A stretch of DNA of 64,000 nt from Rhizophagus irregularis (Eukaryota; Glomeromycota; Glomeromycetes; Glomerales; Glomeraceae). Within the stretch, counting starts at the first letter, position 1. Each line of letters opens with the position of its first letter. The position numbers were made by a program, and so were the translations under genes. This document shows, piece by piece, positions 1-11,766 of the stretch. The notes below the pieces were generated by a model that saw only the letters and a list, made by a program, of their open reading frames with translations, did no database searches and had not been told where the DNA came from. Location: assembly GCF_026210795.1 (NCBI RefSeq), contig NC_089460.1, positions 1,240,001 to 1,304,000 on the forward strand. Reading direction: 5' to 3'.

Positions 1-311
1 AAACAAAACGAAAAAAAAAAGACCATTGAAAACGGTGAGCAATTCCTCATAATGTGAATTTGTGTATTGTGTATTAGTAATATATAAATTTTTGATCTGG
101 TTTTTTTTGAGGGTATGATTAATAACTCCGATTAAAAATCGAAGATTTACCTATACATTTTTACGGTAAACCTAAAAAAGTATTGGACCAAAAAAAAAAT
201 ATAAATATGCAAAGACAATATTTTTTTCAGGAATTCCCGGTTCTTTGAAAAAAAAATAAAAAATAAAAAAAATAAAAAATAAAAAATAAGGTCTTTGCAT
301 AATTAATTAAT
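1..311. other. AT-rich upstream flank of the peroxidase-b561 gene
   Basis: No gene is seen here. The stretch has several poly-A/poly-T tracts and a run of AAAAAATAAA-type units (about 247-287) just before the ATG at 312. It presumably contains the promoter and 5' UTR of the downstream gene, but I see no motif I can name with confidence. Confidence 0.4.
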
Positions 312-3300
312 ATGTTAATTCGAATAACAAATCTCATACTCCTTATATTATGTTTTATAAAAACGGTTGTAAGTCAATATGATGCTTCCAACGAAAGTTT
401 CTCTTATATGAGAGAATTTCCCCCAGGTCCATTTTATCCGAATGGCGTGGGTAAAATGTTAAAAACACCAATGGATTCTCTTCCCAATAATGCTGTTCCA
501 ACGGTTAAGTGTGTAGATCCTTTGCCAATAGGAGCTTTTCCTCTGCCACGTTGTATATCTAACGAATTTGCGTATAATTTGGGACCCTCTATTAATTTAA
601 ATAATTTAAAGCAACAATCTGAGCTCCGATCGAGACGAAGAACTAATCATATGGCAACATGGTTCGGACAATATATTTCATTTGATATCACCGTATCATT
701 GACTACAATTCCCTCAAATCCGATATATATTCCTGCTGATGATGCAACATTTAATCCACCGAGTTCAATTCCAGGAGAATTACCTGCAAAGGGTGTAACG
801 TCACTTCCATTTAACTTGTCTGAAGTATTGCCCGGTACTTCTGATCCATTAAATTCTGTGCGAAACGGAGTTAGCTTAGTTTCTCCGCTTCTTGATTTAG
901 ATATGGTCTATGGCGCATATAACGCGCCTGACGGTACATTCAAAACGATACGTAACGGAACTAGCTGTTATTTATTAACGACCGATAATGGGAAATATCC
1001 TCCAAAAGATGATTCTGGCAATTATATTAGGAGCACAAGTACATCTTCACGATCTTGGACTTTATTTACTATGGCCATTAATACTATATGGATTCGTGAG
1101 CATAATCGTAAATGTAAGGAATTATTTGATATACATGGTAATTCTTGGACCGATCAACGATATTTTGAAGAAGCGAGACGATGGAATATTGCGCTTTTTC
1201 AAAAGACAGCTTCTGAAGAATATCTTGGCACTGTTCTTGGACGTCCTCTTCCAGCTTATGAAGGGTACAAACCGGATGTAGTTCCAGGTATTGATACCTT
1301 CTTTGCTACCGTATCGTTCAGATATGGACATTCGGAATTAAGGTGAATATTTTATATTCTGATCGATCGTTTTTTTTTTGAATTAATTTTTATTTTATTT
1401 TATTAATTTTAGCGATTCATATCGAATTCAAGATATGTATGGTGACACAATATATGATCTGCCATTAGAACGAACCAAAGAAGAAAATTTATTAGAAGCA
1501 TTTGGTTTAGACCGTGTTTTAAGCTCAATGGCATTGCAAAGACAAGAAGAAGTTGACGTTTTTTTTAACGATGCTGTATGGATCGTTATTCTAACTATAT
1601 TATTATCTTTTTTCTCTTTTTTTTGAAAAAAAAAAAATTTAATCTCTTTTAATTTTTTACATTATATATATAAGTCAAGAAACTTAAATTTTTCTCATAT
1701 TTACGACTTATATGCATTTGATATTTCAAGAACAAGGGATCGCGGTACGAGTTAAATTTCTTAAAAATCCTTATGAAATTTTGACAAATTCTAATAAGTA
1801 AATATTTATAGGTATTGCATTATATAATGTGGTTCGAGAGGCTTATGGATTACCGAGAAAAAATACGTGGGAAGAAGTTACAAGTAACAAATATATTTCA
1901 AATAGGTTACAATTTTTATATCCAAATGGACCCGATACAATGGAAGCATTTGTTGGAGCTTTTAGTGAAGATCATTTAGATGGTTCAAATTTTGGGGAAT
2001 TATTAAATGCAAGCATTGTAACACAGGTATGTATATGCATTTTTTCGTGTTTTTTTTTTTTAATTAAAAAACGATATTTTATGACAAATAGTTCAATCGT
2101 ATTCGAGCGACTGATAAAACTTGGTGGGAATCGCATGAAGCGTTTAATGATACTGAAAGAGAAATATTAAGAAATTCGACATTTCGTCAAATTATAACTC
2201 GTAATCTTGTAATCGACGGTATTGATGAATCAAAATTCGTTGGAAATATTTGGGCAGTTCAACCTCCTGTCGAACTAGAAAATGCGATTGATGAGAAAAA
2301 TCTCAGTCCTTGGTCTTCTTATTCTATTAAATATAATTTAGATAGCTCACATATCTATTTTCAAGTTGAGCTTCAAACCGCTGGAGGTGAAGGCTGGTTC
2401 GGAATGGTGAGGCACAAGAATTATATACTGAATAATGGATTCAATTGTTAGACAAATAGAATTATATATTGAAAAACTTTTTTTTTTTTAAGGGATTTGA
2501 TCCAAGTGATAATGGAATGACAAACGCAGAATTTATTATTGGAATTGTAAGTTTATTAAAAATTATAATATACGATTTGATTTTTTTTTAAACTCTACCC
2601 TTGAATATTTTATACAGGTTAATAATAAAGATATTGATATATCAAATTATATTTCTGATGGTGGTTATCATCCACCTTTGAGACAAACACCCGAAGGTCT
2701 TGAAATCATAAGTAAAAATGTTGATGATGCTAGTGGTACCGCAAAAATTAATTTTAGAAGACTTTTGACACCACCAAAGCGTAAACCAATTCGACATGGA
2801 CAAATGAAATGTACGTAAATGAAATCAATTAACTCTCAATTTCAGCCGAAATTAAAGTTTTTTTTTTGTGTCCAACGTTACTAATTTATTTTAATTTTTT
2901 TTTAGATATCATGGCGTACAATCCTTCTAGTAGTGGATTTAGTTATCATCAAAATAATCGTCATATGGCATTAATCGATTTTTATACGAGAGAAATTGGT
3001 GCAGTTGATATAAAAGAATTACAAAGAGTGACGCGTTTATTACATGGAATAGGAATGTTTGTAACGTGGTGGTATGATAATTTAAACTCATCGTTATATC
3101 ATCGAATTTATTATGATAGATTATTTATTTTTTTTTTAATAAAAAATCTAGTCTGTTTTTCCCAATTTCAGTTTTCATTGTTCGATTTCTTAAACACACC
3201 AATAATTACTTGAGAATTCATCGTACCATACAATTGCTTGGTGGTATTTCAATATCATCATTTGGTGCCGCAGCGATAGCCACTATGTCGAATAATGTTA

Positions 3301-5893
3301 AATCTCCTCACGCATGGTATGTTTTAAAAAATTATACATTTCTTAGCTGAAATAAATAAATCAATTTATGAGTTCTTAATTCATTTTTCAAATAGGATGG
3401 GTTTAGTTATTTATACTCTTGTATTTTTCGAATTGGGCTTAGGATTTGTGTCTGTGTGGGGACAAGCTTCCGTCGTTTCAGTTAATCACGGATATCCGAG
3501 ACTTACAAAGAGAATTCATAAGGTTTTTGGAATTACTTTACTTATAGCTTCTTGGTGAATATGATTTTAAAAAAATTATCTTATGTTGGCTTTGCAAAAT
3601 TTGCGTTGACATAATTTTTTCTATTTTTTAGGATTAATATCTATCTTGGTAAGAGAAGTAATCATCTTTAAGATTAATTTTTTATTCGTGCTAATTTTCA
3701 TTGAATTTAAATTGATTTAATAACAAAAAGGAATTGATACTTTTACGTTATCATACAGCTAGTAAGTTCAATCATATTACACAATAATTCATCGCGATAT
3801 GTATCCAACGAAAATTCTTAATAATTGATTTGTGTGTTTATTTATATAGTAACCCATTATTTTGGAAAATTTCTTATGCAATATGGATATTCTTATTAAT
3901 TATTATGTTTGTGATCGGAGAATATTGGTGGAGAAAAGAAGGATCATTTAGTAGATTATATAATGAAGAGGAGGATGCTGAATTAGATAGAAGAAAAAGT
4001 ACGTTATACGGTGATAAAGATTATGATAAATTACCGGAATTTACTTGGGAAGACGTTAATGAACGTGTTCAACGCGGTGTAAGTTCTTTATATTATTACT
4101 ATTACGCGTATTTTAATATTGTTAATTTTTTTAATAAAATAAATTGTAGGCATTTTTGGTTGTATGTGATGGATTTGTTGTCGATTTTAGAAAATGGATT
4201 GGTGTTCATCCTGGTGGAGCGAAAATCCTTGAGAAAGTTATTGGAACTGATATCACTAATGGTATTTAAATTTATGTTACAAATACTTTATGTATAATTA
4301 TGCATATATTAATTAATTTATTTATTTTAGAATTTTACAATAGACATAAAAATTTGGATATTGTCGAAGATGTAGATACACCAGAGACACGATTGCTATC
4401 ACCTTGTACCAACTCTAATAATACACCAGAATATCAAAATTTTGGTAATTTAGTAAGGCGTCATAGCGTAGCTAAGATAATTGATAAGATCAATACAAAA
4501 TATTTTACACATTCCCCATTAGCAACTCACGGTCATAGTGCATTTGCAACAAAAAAAATGATGGATATGGTAATAGGCAGAATAAATGAAAATCCTCCTT
4601 TTATAGAATCTGATTCTTTACCGAATTCACCAATATTTATGAGTTTTAGTTCTAAATTTAGTGAAGGCATTAAGCATGATTATAATACGATGTCTCAGAG
4701 AGCCAAATTTAGAAGATACAAGTTAACGAGTAGATCAACTGTTAATAATAGCAAAAAATTTCCTGTAGTTAAATTTACCTTCACTAGAGTTTTTCAGGAC
4801 GAAAAGGATTGTTGGGACGAAGCATTTTTACCTGGCCAGTATATAGAAATAAAATCTCGTATTAAGGGACAAGTAATTGTTAGAAGTTATACTCCTATTC
4901 AGGGGAGATTGTCAAAATCATTTTACATTTATGTTAAAATTTATCCAAATGGATTAATGTCAACACATTTGGTAATTTCAATTTATTTTAAAAAGAAAAT
5001 TAATCAAATTCTTTATTATTATTTATTTTTATTTTATTTTATTGATTTTTATAGAATGAACAATTGAAAGGTGTCGAAATTCAAGTTCGTGGACCATTTG
5101 ATGTTTCAGATAGAAATAAATTTATGAATAATGTTCAAGGAGAAACTAGAAGAACAAGTATTCAGGTGCCTATTTCTTCCACTTTTCCCACTTCTCCAAC
5201 AAAAAGTTCCTTAATTAATCCAGATAGTGTGGATGGACGCTGGGAAGAATTATTTATGATCTGTGGAGGAACTGGTATATCTCCGATGTTGCAGGTACGT
5301 TAATATTTTTTCAAGGATACATAAAATGTTAATTTATGCATCTCATTTTATTATCATCATTCTTATAGTTAATTAAATATCATCTTTTGCGAGAAAGCGA
5401 AAGTGTTGAAGAAAGAGATAGAAAAACTCGTATGTATTTATTATACGGTAATAGAGAAATTGATGATGTTATTGATAGTAATGCATTAAGAGAATATGAA
5501 AGATCAAGTAGAGGAATGCTTGAGATTATTTACGTTTTTTCTGTCCCTCCTCCTAATGAGTCTAATGAGTTGTCATATTTACAAGGAAGTATTACATCAG
5601 ACATAATACAAAAGTGGTTTAGTGATATTAAAGCCAAGAATTCAGCACATACTGCAAGACAATCACCTACATTAGATTTTTCACCTACTTTTCAACCATA
5701 TCCTCCGTATCAATATCCTCAAGTAGGTTCACCTTCAGGTATTATACACTCACCAACAAGTTCTTTCCCGAAATATGGATCTGCACGTAATACTAAAATT
5801 GCAGTATGTGGTCCACCGGAAATGATGTTGAATGTCAAACAAACATTAACAGATATGGGTTATTCTGAGAGGGAATATATTTTACTAATATAA
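312..5893 (+). CDS. Haem peroxidase-like / DOMON / cytochrome b561 / cytochrome b5 / FAD-NAD(P)H reductase fusion protein (17 exons)
   Basis: Exons that join in frame: 312-1342, 1413-1575, 1675-1744, 1812-2026, 2092-2406, 2493-2546, 2618-2810, 2906-3071, 3152-3316, 3396-3554, 3632-3648, 3731-3761, 3850-4078, 4150-4261, 4331-4971, 5055-5294, 5369-5893. Every intron is GT..AG; the total of 4,326 nt encodes 1,441 aa. Domains: signal peptide (1-21); animal haem-peroxidase fold (~60-530) with FRYGHSELS (proximal His340), Arg247 and an ISRTRDRG helix; DOMON (~565-690, GWFGMGFDPS); cytochrome b561 (~710-880) with all four haem histidines (727, 759, 789, 832); cytochrome b5 (~920-985) with HPGG His956 and His979; ferredoxin-reductase-type FAD/NAD domain (~1114-1441) with RSYTP, CGGTGISPM and CGPPEMM. 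By family knowledge this could carry electrons from cytosolic NAD(P)H through FAD, b5 and b561 to an extracytosolic DOMON/peroxidase module. The peroxidase distal His position is Phe124, so peroxidase activity is doubtful. The reaction and acceptor are unknown. Confidence 0.93.
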
Positions 5894-8800
5894 TATTAGT
5901 TTGAAAAATCTTACCAATTTACTAGTTTAATTTAACACAAACAAATTGATAGTAATTATAATAATTACTTAAAAGCAATTAGTGTATAAAATATAATTTA
6001 TTATTCACCGTAAATCTATAAATATGGGTATTTAGAATTAGGGTTAAGAGGAAGGGTTTCGGGATTTTACCCTTTTCTTTTTTTTGGGTAAAAAAATAAA
6101 TAAATAAATAAAATTATACACGTTAGAGTTTTATTATTATTTTCTCTCTTTTTATATTACCTGTATAGGGTTTTTGGGTCATAAATGAGACGAGCCACAA
6201 TAAGTCTGGAGACCATGAACATGATAATCAATTGATCTAACTATAACCAATTAATTTATTGTATAATCGGAAATAATTGGGCAGAATTATGGTATATAGA
6301 CTATAAAATGAATGTCAGTATTAATTTGCATCCCAAAAAAGTGTCTTTTTGATAGCAATTCATATAAATATATTTTTAAGATTATTTTTTTTTAATATAT
6401 AATTTCTTCTAGAATTATAATGATGATCAGATTTTCAATTCTAGTTTATGGTATAATATTTAAACTAAGAAATTACCATATTACGATAGTAAAAGAATTA
6501 CATAATATTGAGTAAACCAAATATAATGTTCAAGGTATCATGTGCCATTCTGGCACATCCGATTTATTGACCAAAATAGCCAAGTCCATCACGTAACAAT
6601 AGATTCATAGTCTACAATCAATCCAAAACTTTCTGTATAATTAGCGTAATACTTCATGCATCCACTATATCTCACTAAATAAAAAATCGATTTTATTGCG
6701 ATATTTCTTGATGATCACTAATCTTCATTATACTTCTTTAATATTTCTTCCAAGGGACAATCGGTTCCAATTCTACACATGACTCATTTTATTTTTTTGT
6801 TAATCATCTCAGTCGGAAACTGTCCTATATTCCATTATTTTATGTAACATTCTTGTATTACCGTATAACCAAGATTTTTGGTTCTGACTACAAGAACATT
6901 TCTTATTTTGAACCTTGTATGTATATCAATTTGTATAGGAATCTATAACTATGTAGTAGTTCTCCATTTTTTGTAAATCAGTTTCTGTAAGGATCCATGA
7001 AGCGGATATTACGAATACCATATGTGCGATCTTTTTTTTTTATTGTAAAAATATTTCTACATGAAAAAAATATATTTGTATGTGTAAGTTCAGAAAGTAT
7101 TTAGCTAATAAATATCCGCAGATGTTAATATTTTTTGTTAAATTATGATATAAAGTTAGACTAACGTTACTTGTTATTAATCGAGTTCTTGAGTCGTTTC
7201 CAGAATCTATACATTGAAAAATGTACTACACCCACGGAGTCCCAACACCAAATATCGCTATTACTTCAACTTCAGACATTAAAATTAATTAAATAAAAAT
7301 AAAAAGGTACTTCGTAGTTCGTAGAGACGAGAAAAACTTTCGGATGGCTTGTTTGTAGATCTTTTCGCGTGAAATCTTTGCGGCATTCAATCATGTGGAA
7401 GTGTTCGAGTTCTATCAAAAATATCTAACATTTATAGTCAAATGGTGTCATAGCCTTTTCTCCATTTCAACAAGAAATATTACGCATTGTGATCCTTGAT
7501 TCAGAAACTCCATTCTTAGCATGATGCTCTTTTTCTTCAATAGTTGGTCACTATAGAAGTGTCATGAGATCGTGCAACAGGAGGCCCTTGTTGTACGATG
7601 CATACCAATAGTTCAGGTTTCGCATATGTCCCTTATAATTATTTACAATAAAGCGCAAATCTTCGTCGTGATCCAGAGGAATCCTTTCAAGAAAGTAATA
7701 TAAGTAGGGACTGATCTACCTAAAAATTTCATGATGTTTAGAAATGATGCCGCAATTATAGTCCGTACGTAAACCCTATATTGTGTATTCCAGTAAAATT
7801 CAGTCTATTAACAGTAAATTCCAACGAAGCTGGCTCGGATAATATTTTTAGTTGTTCTTTTAGCAATCTTAGAGTGGACAAAAATTATCTCTATTTATGA
7901 GTTGAGTCTGCCGGTTAATAACATCTAGTTTGCGATAGCATGTCTATACGTAAAAAAAATAATCATTAATGTCTTTGTATATACAGTACAGCTAGCGTAA
8001 ATAATAAACTTACTTGGGTTCGTACGTTGAATATCCCATTCTCCATAAACGAGAATTAACTTTTTAGTTCGTAGTGAAAAAGCTTTTGTTATGCATATCA
8101 AACATAAGAATTTATTCTGTATGCAAAAAAATAAAGTTGTATTGGACAAATCTCTGGGCATATCTATAACAAATAAAACACAAGGTACCTGTGGAACAAA
8201 TTTGTTTTGTTTAAAGTAGTAGGTAAGTTAGTTATTCCATAGTTATTACTAGACGTGATTTGTTTGATGTTCGATATCTCCTACGTTATGTGAAGTACGC
8301 AATCAAATATTACTTTGTTTCATAAAGAGGATATTGGATTTAGATGTGCGAAGCCTATTTATTACAAATTAGATGTTCGAAGGTATCCTTTTAGGATGTA
8401 AATTAGACTTTGATCTATCAAATTACATTAAAAAGGTTACCCTATCTACAATAAGGAACGTTCACACGATCAGTTCGTGCATGTATAACACCGCAATTGA
8501 ATTAATTAATAAAATATAAATACCTCCCAGAATAATGTCAGGCCGTTTTCGACAAATAGATTTTTTTCGTGATTCGGAACGATGTTATACGCGTTTTTCA
8601 CTCCTTAGTTAAATATGATAAATCTATTGAGATTTATAATGGTATCTTGAATATATTTTGGAGTTTAGATATGACGTATCGGACTTTAAGATCGCGCAAT
8701 AAAGTTTGTGTAGTCAAGAGTTTCGAAATATCATAAAATTAATCAAGCATATATTCAATAAGTTTCAAATGTCATGACTGATGAAATATCGGGAGTCAAA

Positions 8801-9799
8801 ATTTCACAGTATTTAATCACAAATTAATCACACATATAACCGCCATTCCCTTATGATAAAAAGAAATATATAAATATCAAACCTTTTCATTTCCTAGTTT
8901 TTTATTTTTTGTCAAGCTTTTTCTCTCCATATAATCTTTCTTTAAAACATAAAAATACTTTTACAATTGAGTAGAAGCGGGTACATGCAAAAATAATTTA
9001 TGCAATAGTAATGTAAGAATGTAATGGTATAAAAAATGGTAATGATAGGAAATGTAATAAAATAGTTGAAATTGTTATAAGAATGTAATGTAAGGGTGTA
9101 AATGGTTATGGAAAATGATCCTTCATGGAACTGTAATAGTCGAAAGTGACCGTTTCCATAATTATGGTTTCGATTCTGGAGGGGAGGAATCAGTTTGTAT
9201 CTCCCTACTTAACATTCAAAGAACTGCATGAAATCTTATTATGAAACTTATTTCTATTAGATTCTACCATGTTGCAATAATCCAAAACGCGCAATAATGT
9301 TTAAATGAATAATCTTTTATTGAAATAGAAAACGTGGATATGCGGAATAGTAACGGAATTAAATTTTATTCACGTAGTAACATTTTTATTTAGTAGCCCC
9401 TTTGAGATGTTGTTTTGACTTCTAAAATAAGTGATTATAAGATATAAGGACTTAACGAACAACTCGTCATAGGAAGATATATTTCCCAAAAACCACTAGA
9501 AAAGATTGCATTATAAATCTTTTTCCAACAAGAAATTTTGAACCATATCAAACTTCCAGTAAGGTACAGACAGTACTTTAATTTCTAATTTTTCAATTAT
9601 GGTGGAAATTGATTAAAATCTAATTAATTTAAGTGAAAAAATGATTTTAAAGTAATTTCGCTTTAAACATTTTTATTTGTATTGCATTAAAAATTACATA
9701 AATTGTTATGAATTTCTTTTTTGCATATAATAAGATTAAAAAAAAATTTTAGCATCAAATTTTAATTGATCAATAAAGCATGATGATTTATGTACTGTA
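5894..9799. other. Gene-poor AT-rich intergenic region
   Basis: No coding sequence is recognised in these 3.9 kb; the few open frames are short and of low-complexity composition. An AATAAATAAATAAA stretch at about 6098-6112, 205 bp past the stop codon, could serve as the polyadenylation region of the upstream gene. Around 9005-9110 there is a loose repeat of AATGTAAT/AATGGTA-type units. Confidence 0.4.
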
Positions 9800-9985
9800 C
9801 AGTCATCCTCCCATATAATCACACCCTTCGGGACCATAAAAAAATGGTGCGACTATAAAAATTATATATGATGTGATTAAAGGGAAGGTTTTTTTAATAA
9901 GTTTATTAGTAACTTAGGATTAATGTAAATGTGCTTATAAGGGAGTTGTGGTTATACAGGGGGTGACTATATGGGAGGACGACTG
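9800..9985. mobile_element. 186-bp pogo-like MITE
   Basis: Imperfect terminal inverted repeats start CAGTCRTCCTCCCATATA at both ends and are flanked by TA on each side (9798-9799 and 9986-9987), the hallmark of Tc1/mariner/pogo target duplication. The interior is non-coding. A diverged copy in the opposite orientation lies at about 11323-11520. Confidence 0.8.
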
Positions 9986-9987
9986 TA

Positions 9988-11322
9988 TTTATATTTCTTC
10001 TCTTCATATATAGATCCGTAATATAGAAAAAGATGCCTTTTCACATGCTTGAAGGAATTCATGGCAGATCACCATATATTAACCTTATCACAATAATAAG
10101 TTAGGTATTTGAACAGTTAAAAAGGAAAGGAGATAAGCTAATTTCCTGGAATTGATATCTGAGTTTTCTTTTTTAGTAATAAAAAGTTGACAGAAATTAT
10201 ATAATAAATGACAGAATATAAAGATTAATATGATTATATGAAGTATTTGATTTAAATGATATATTATTTACAGATTTACTATATAACCTTAAAACTGTTA
10301 TCAATTACTGATACCAGAAAATAGCTAAAAATATCTAATGCTAATAAATCTTATAAGCAAATTAATACTTTGATCTGGATAAAAACCATTATTTAGATAA
10401 AATAATTATTTTATCTGAATGAAAATAGTTATTAAAATAAAATTTGGATTAAAACTGATTATTTTTAAATTTCAGTAATATAATTACATTTATAGCATTA
10501 AAAGCTTTTAAATAAGCTATAAATCATACTAAAATACTTTAAATTATCTGAAATTTACAATTCAGATAAAATTAAAATCTGGATAAAATTGTGGATATAA
10601 TCACAAATAATTGGTTTTATTTGGATAAAATCTGGATAAACCTGACTCAAATCAATATTAATAAATTACAACAAATTGTAAAAGTTTCTTTTTTTAATTT
10701 TATTAAAAATTAATATATATAACCTAAAAGAATTTAATTTATATAAATAATAATTATTTATGTTTATTCTTCTATAAAACAATATTGGTTTAATTTACAG
10801 TTTTTACTTTTGTATAATTACTAGTATTATTCTAATAAATTTGTAGATGTACTGCTATTAGCAAAAAAAAATAAAAAAAAATTCTTTTATAAAACTAAAA
10901 AAAACTTTTTTAAAAAGACTTTAAAAAACTTTTATATTAATTAAGGTTGATACTTCAACTGTTATATAATTACAGCTATGTAAAAATATAGAGTTATGGT
11001 TGTGAATTGTAAGTTGCAATTAATAACATCTAGTTGTGATTTTATCTAAATATTAATACATTTTAAAGTTATATTAATTGTCTATTTAATAACTAATTAT
11101 GACTCATTATTATAAAATATTATGACTTACTATTTTAAATAATCATTCTGAAAATATTTTATAAATTCATATGTTAATTCAGGTAAATATTATTATATTT
11201 TATATATTAAATAGCTTAATAATATAAATATTGTAAAATAAATCAGTTATTTCACAGAATCACTGAAATATTATAATTTTACAGTTCTCTATAAAATAAC
11301 TATTACATACTGTATATTATTA
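9988..11322. other. AT-rich non-coding stretch
   Basis: No gene recognised. Around 10370-10640 the motif ATCTGGATAAAA and variants recur many times on both sides of poly-A/T tracts, suggesting an old decayed repeat. Confidence 0.35.
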
Positions 11323-11520
11323 CAGTCAGTCTTCTTTATAGTTACCTTAAATATAGTCATATTCTTCTTTATAAGTACATTTATATTAGTTTATATTGGC
11401 TCAAATTACTAATAAACTTATTAAAAAAAACCTCTTTTTAGTTATATCATACAATATTTTTATAATTACACTAACCAATTTGTTTTTGGTCCTGAAAAGT
11501 GTAATTATATAGATTATATA
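11323..11520. mobile_element. Diverged second copy of the 9800 MITE family
   Basis: Begins TA-CAGTCAGTCTTCTTTATAG. Its interior (TTATAAGTACATTTATATTA, then ACTAATAAACTTATTAAAAA) matches the reverse complement of the interior of the 9800-9985 element. The right end is only approximate, because the terminal repeat there has decayed. Confidence 0.5.
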
Positions 11521-11766
11521 ATTTAATATTGGAGATTTGGAGTATTTCTAACTTATAATTATAAATAATATATAACTTGATTAAATATAATATATATAAT
11601 AAATACAGTTAAATAAATACTATAACTAAATACTATAATTATTTTACACTTATATTTTAATATACTGATAACTTAAAATTTAACCAAATGGAGTCTTGTA
11701 TTTACCAAATGGTAGTATTTAATAAGTATTAAAAATTTACATCTATTAAGTATAAAAAAATAAATA

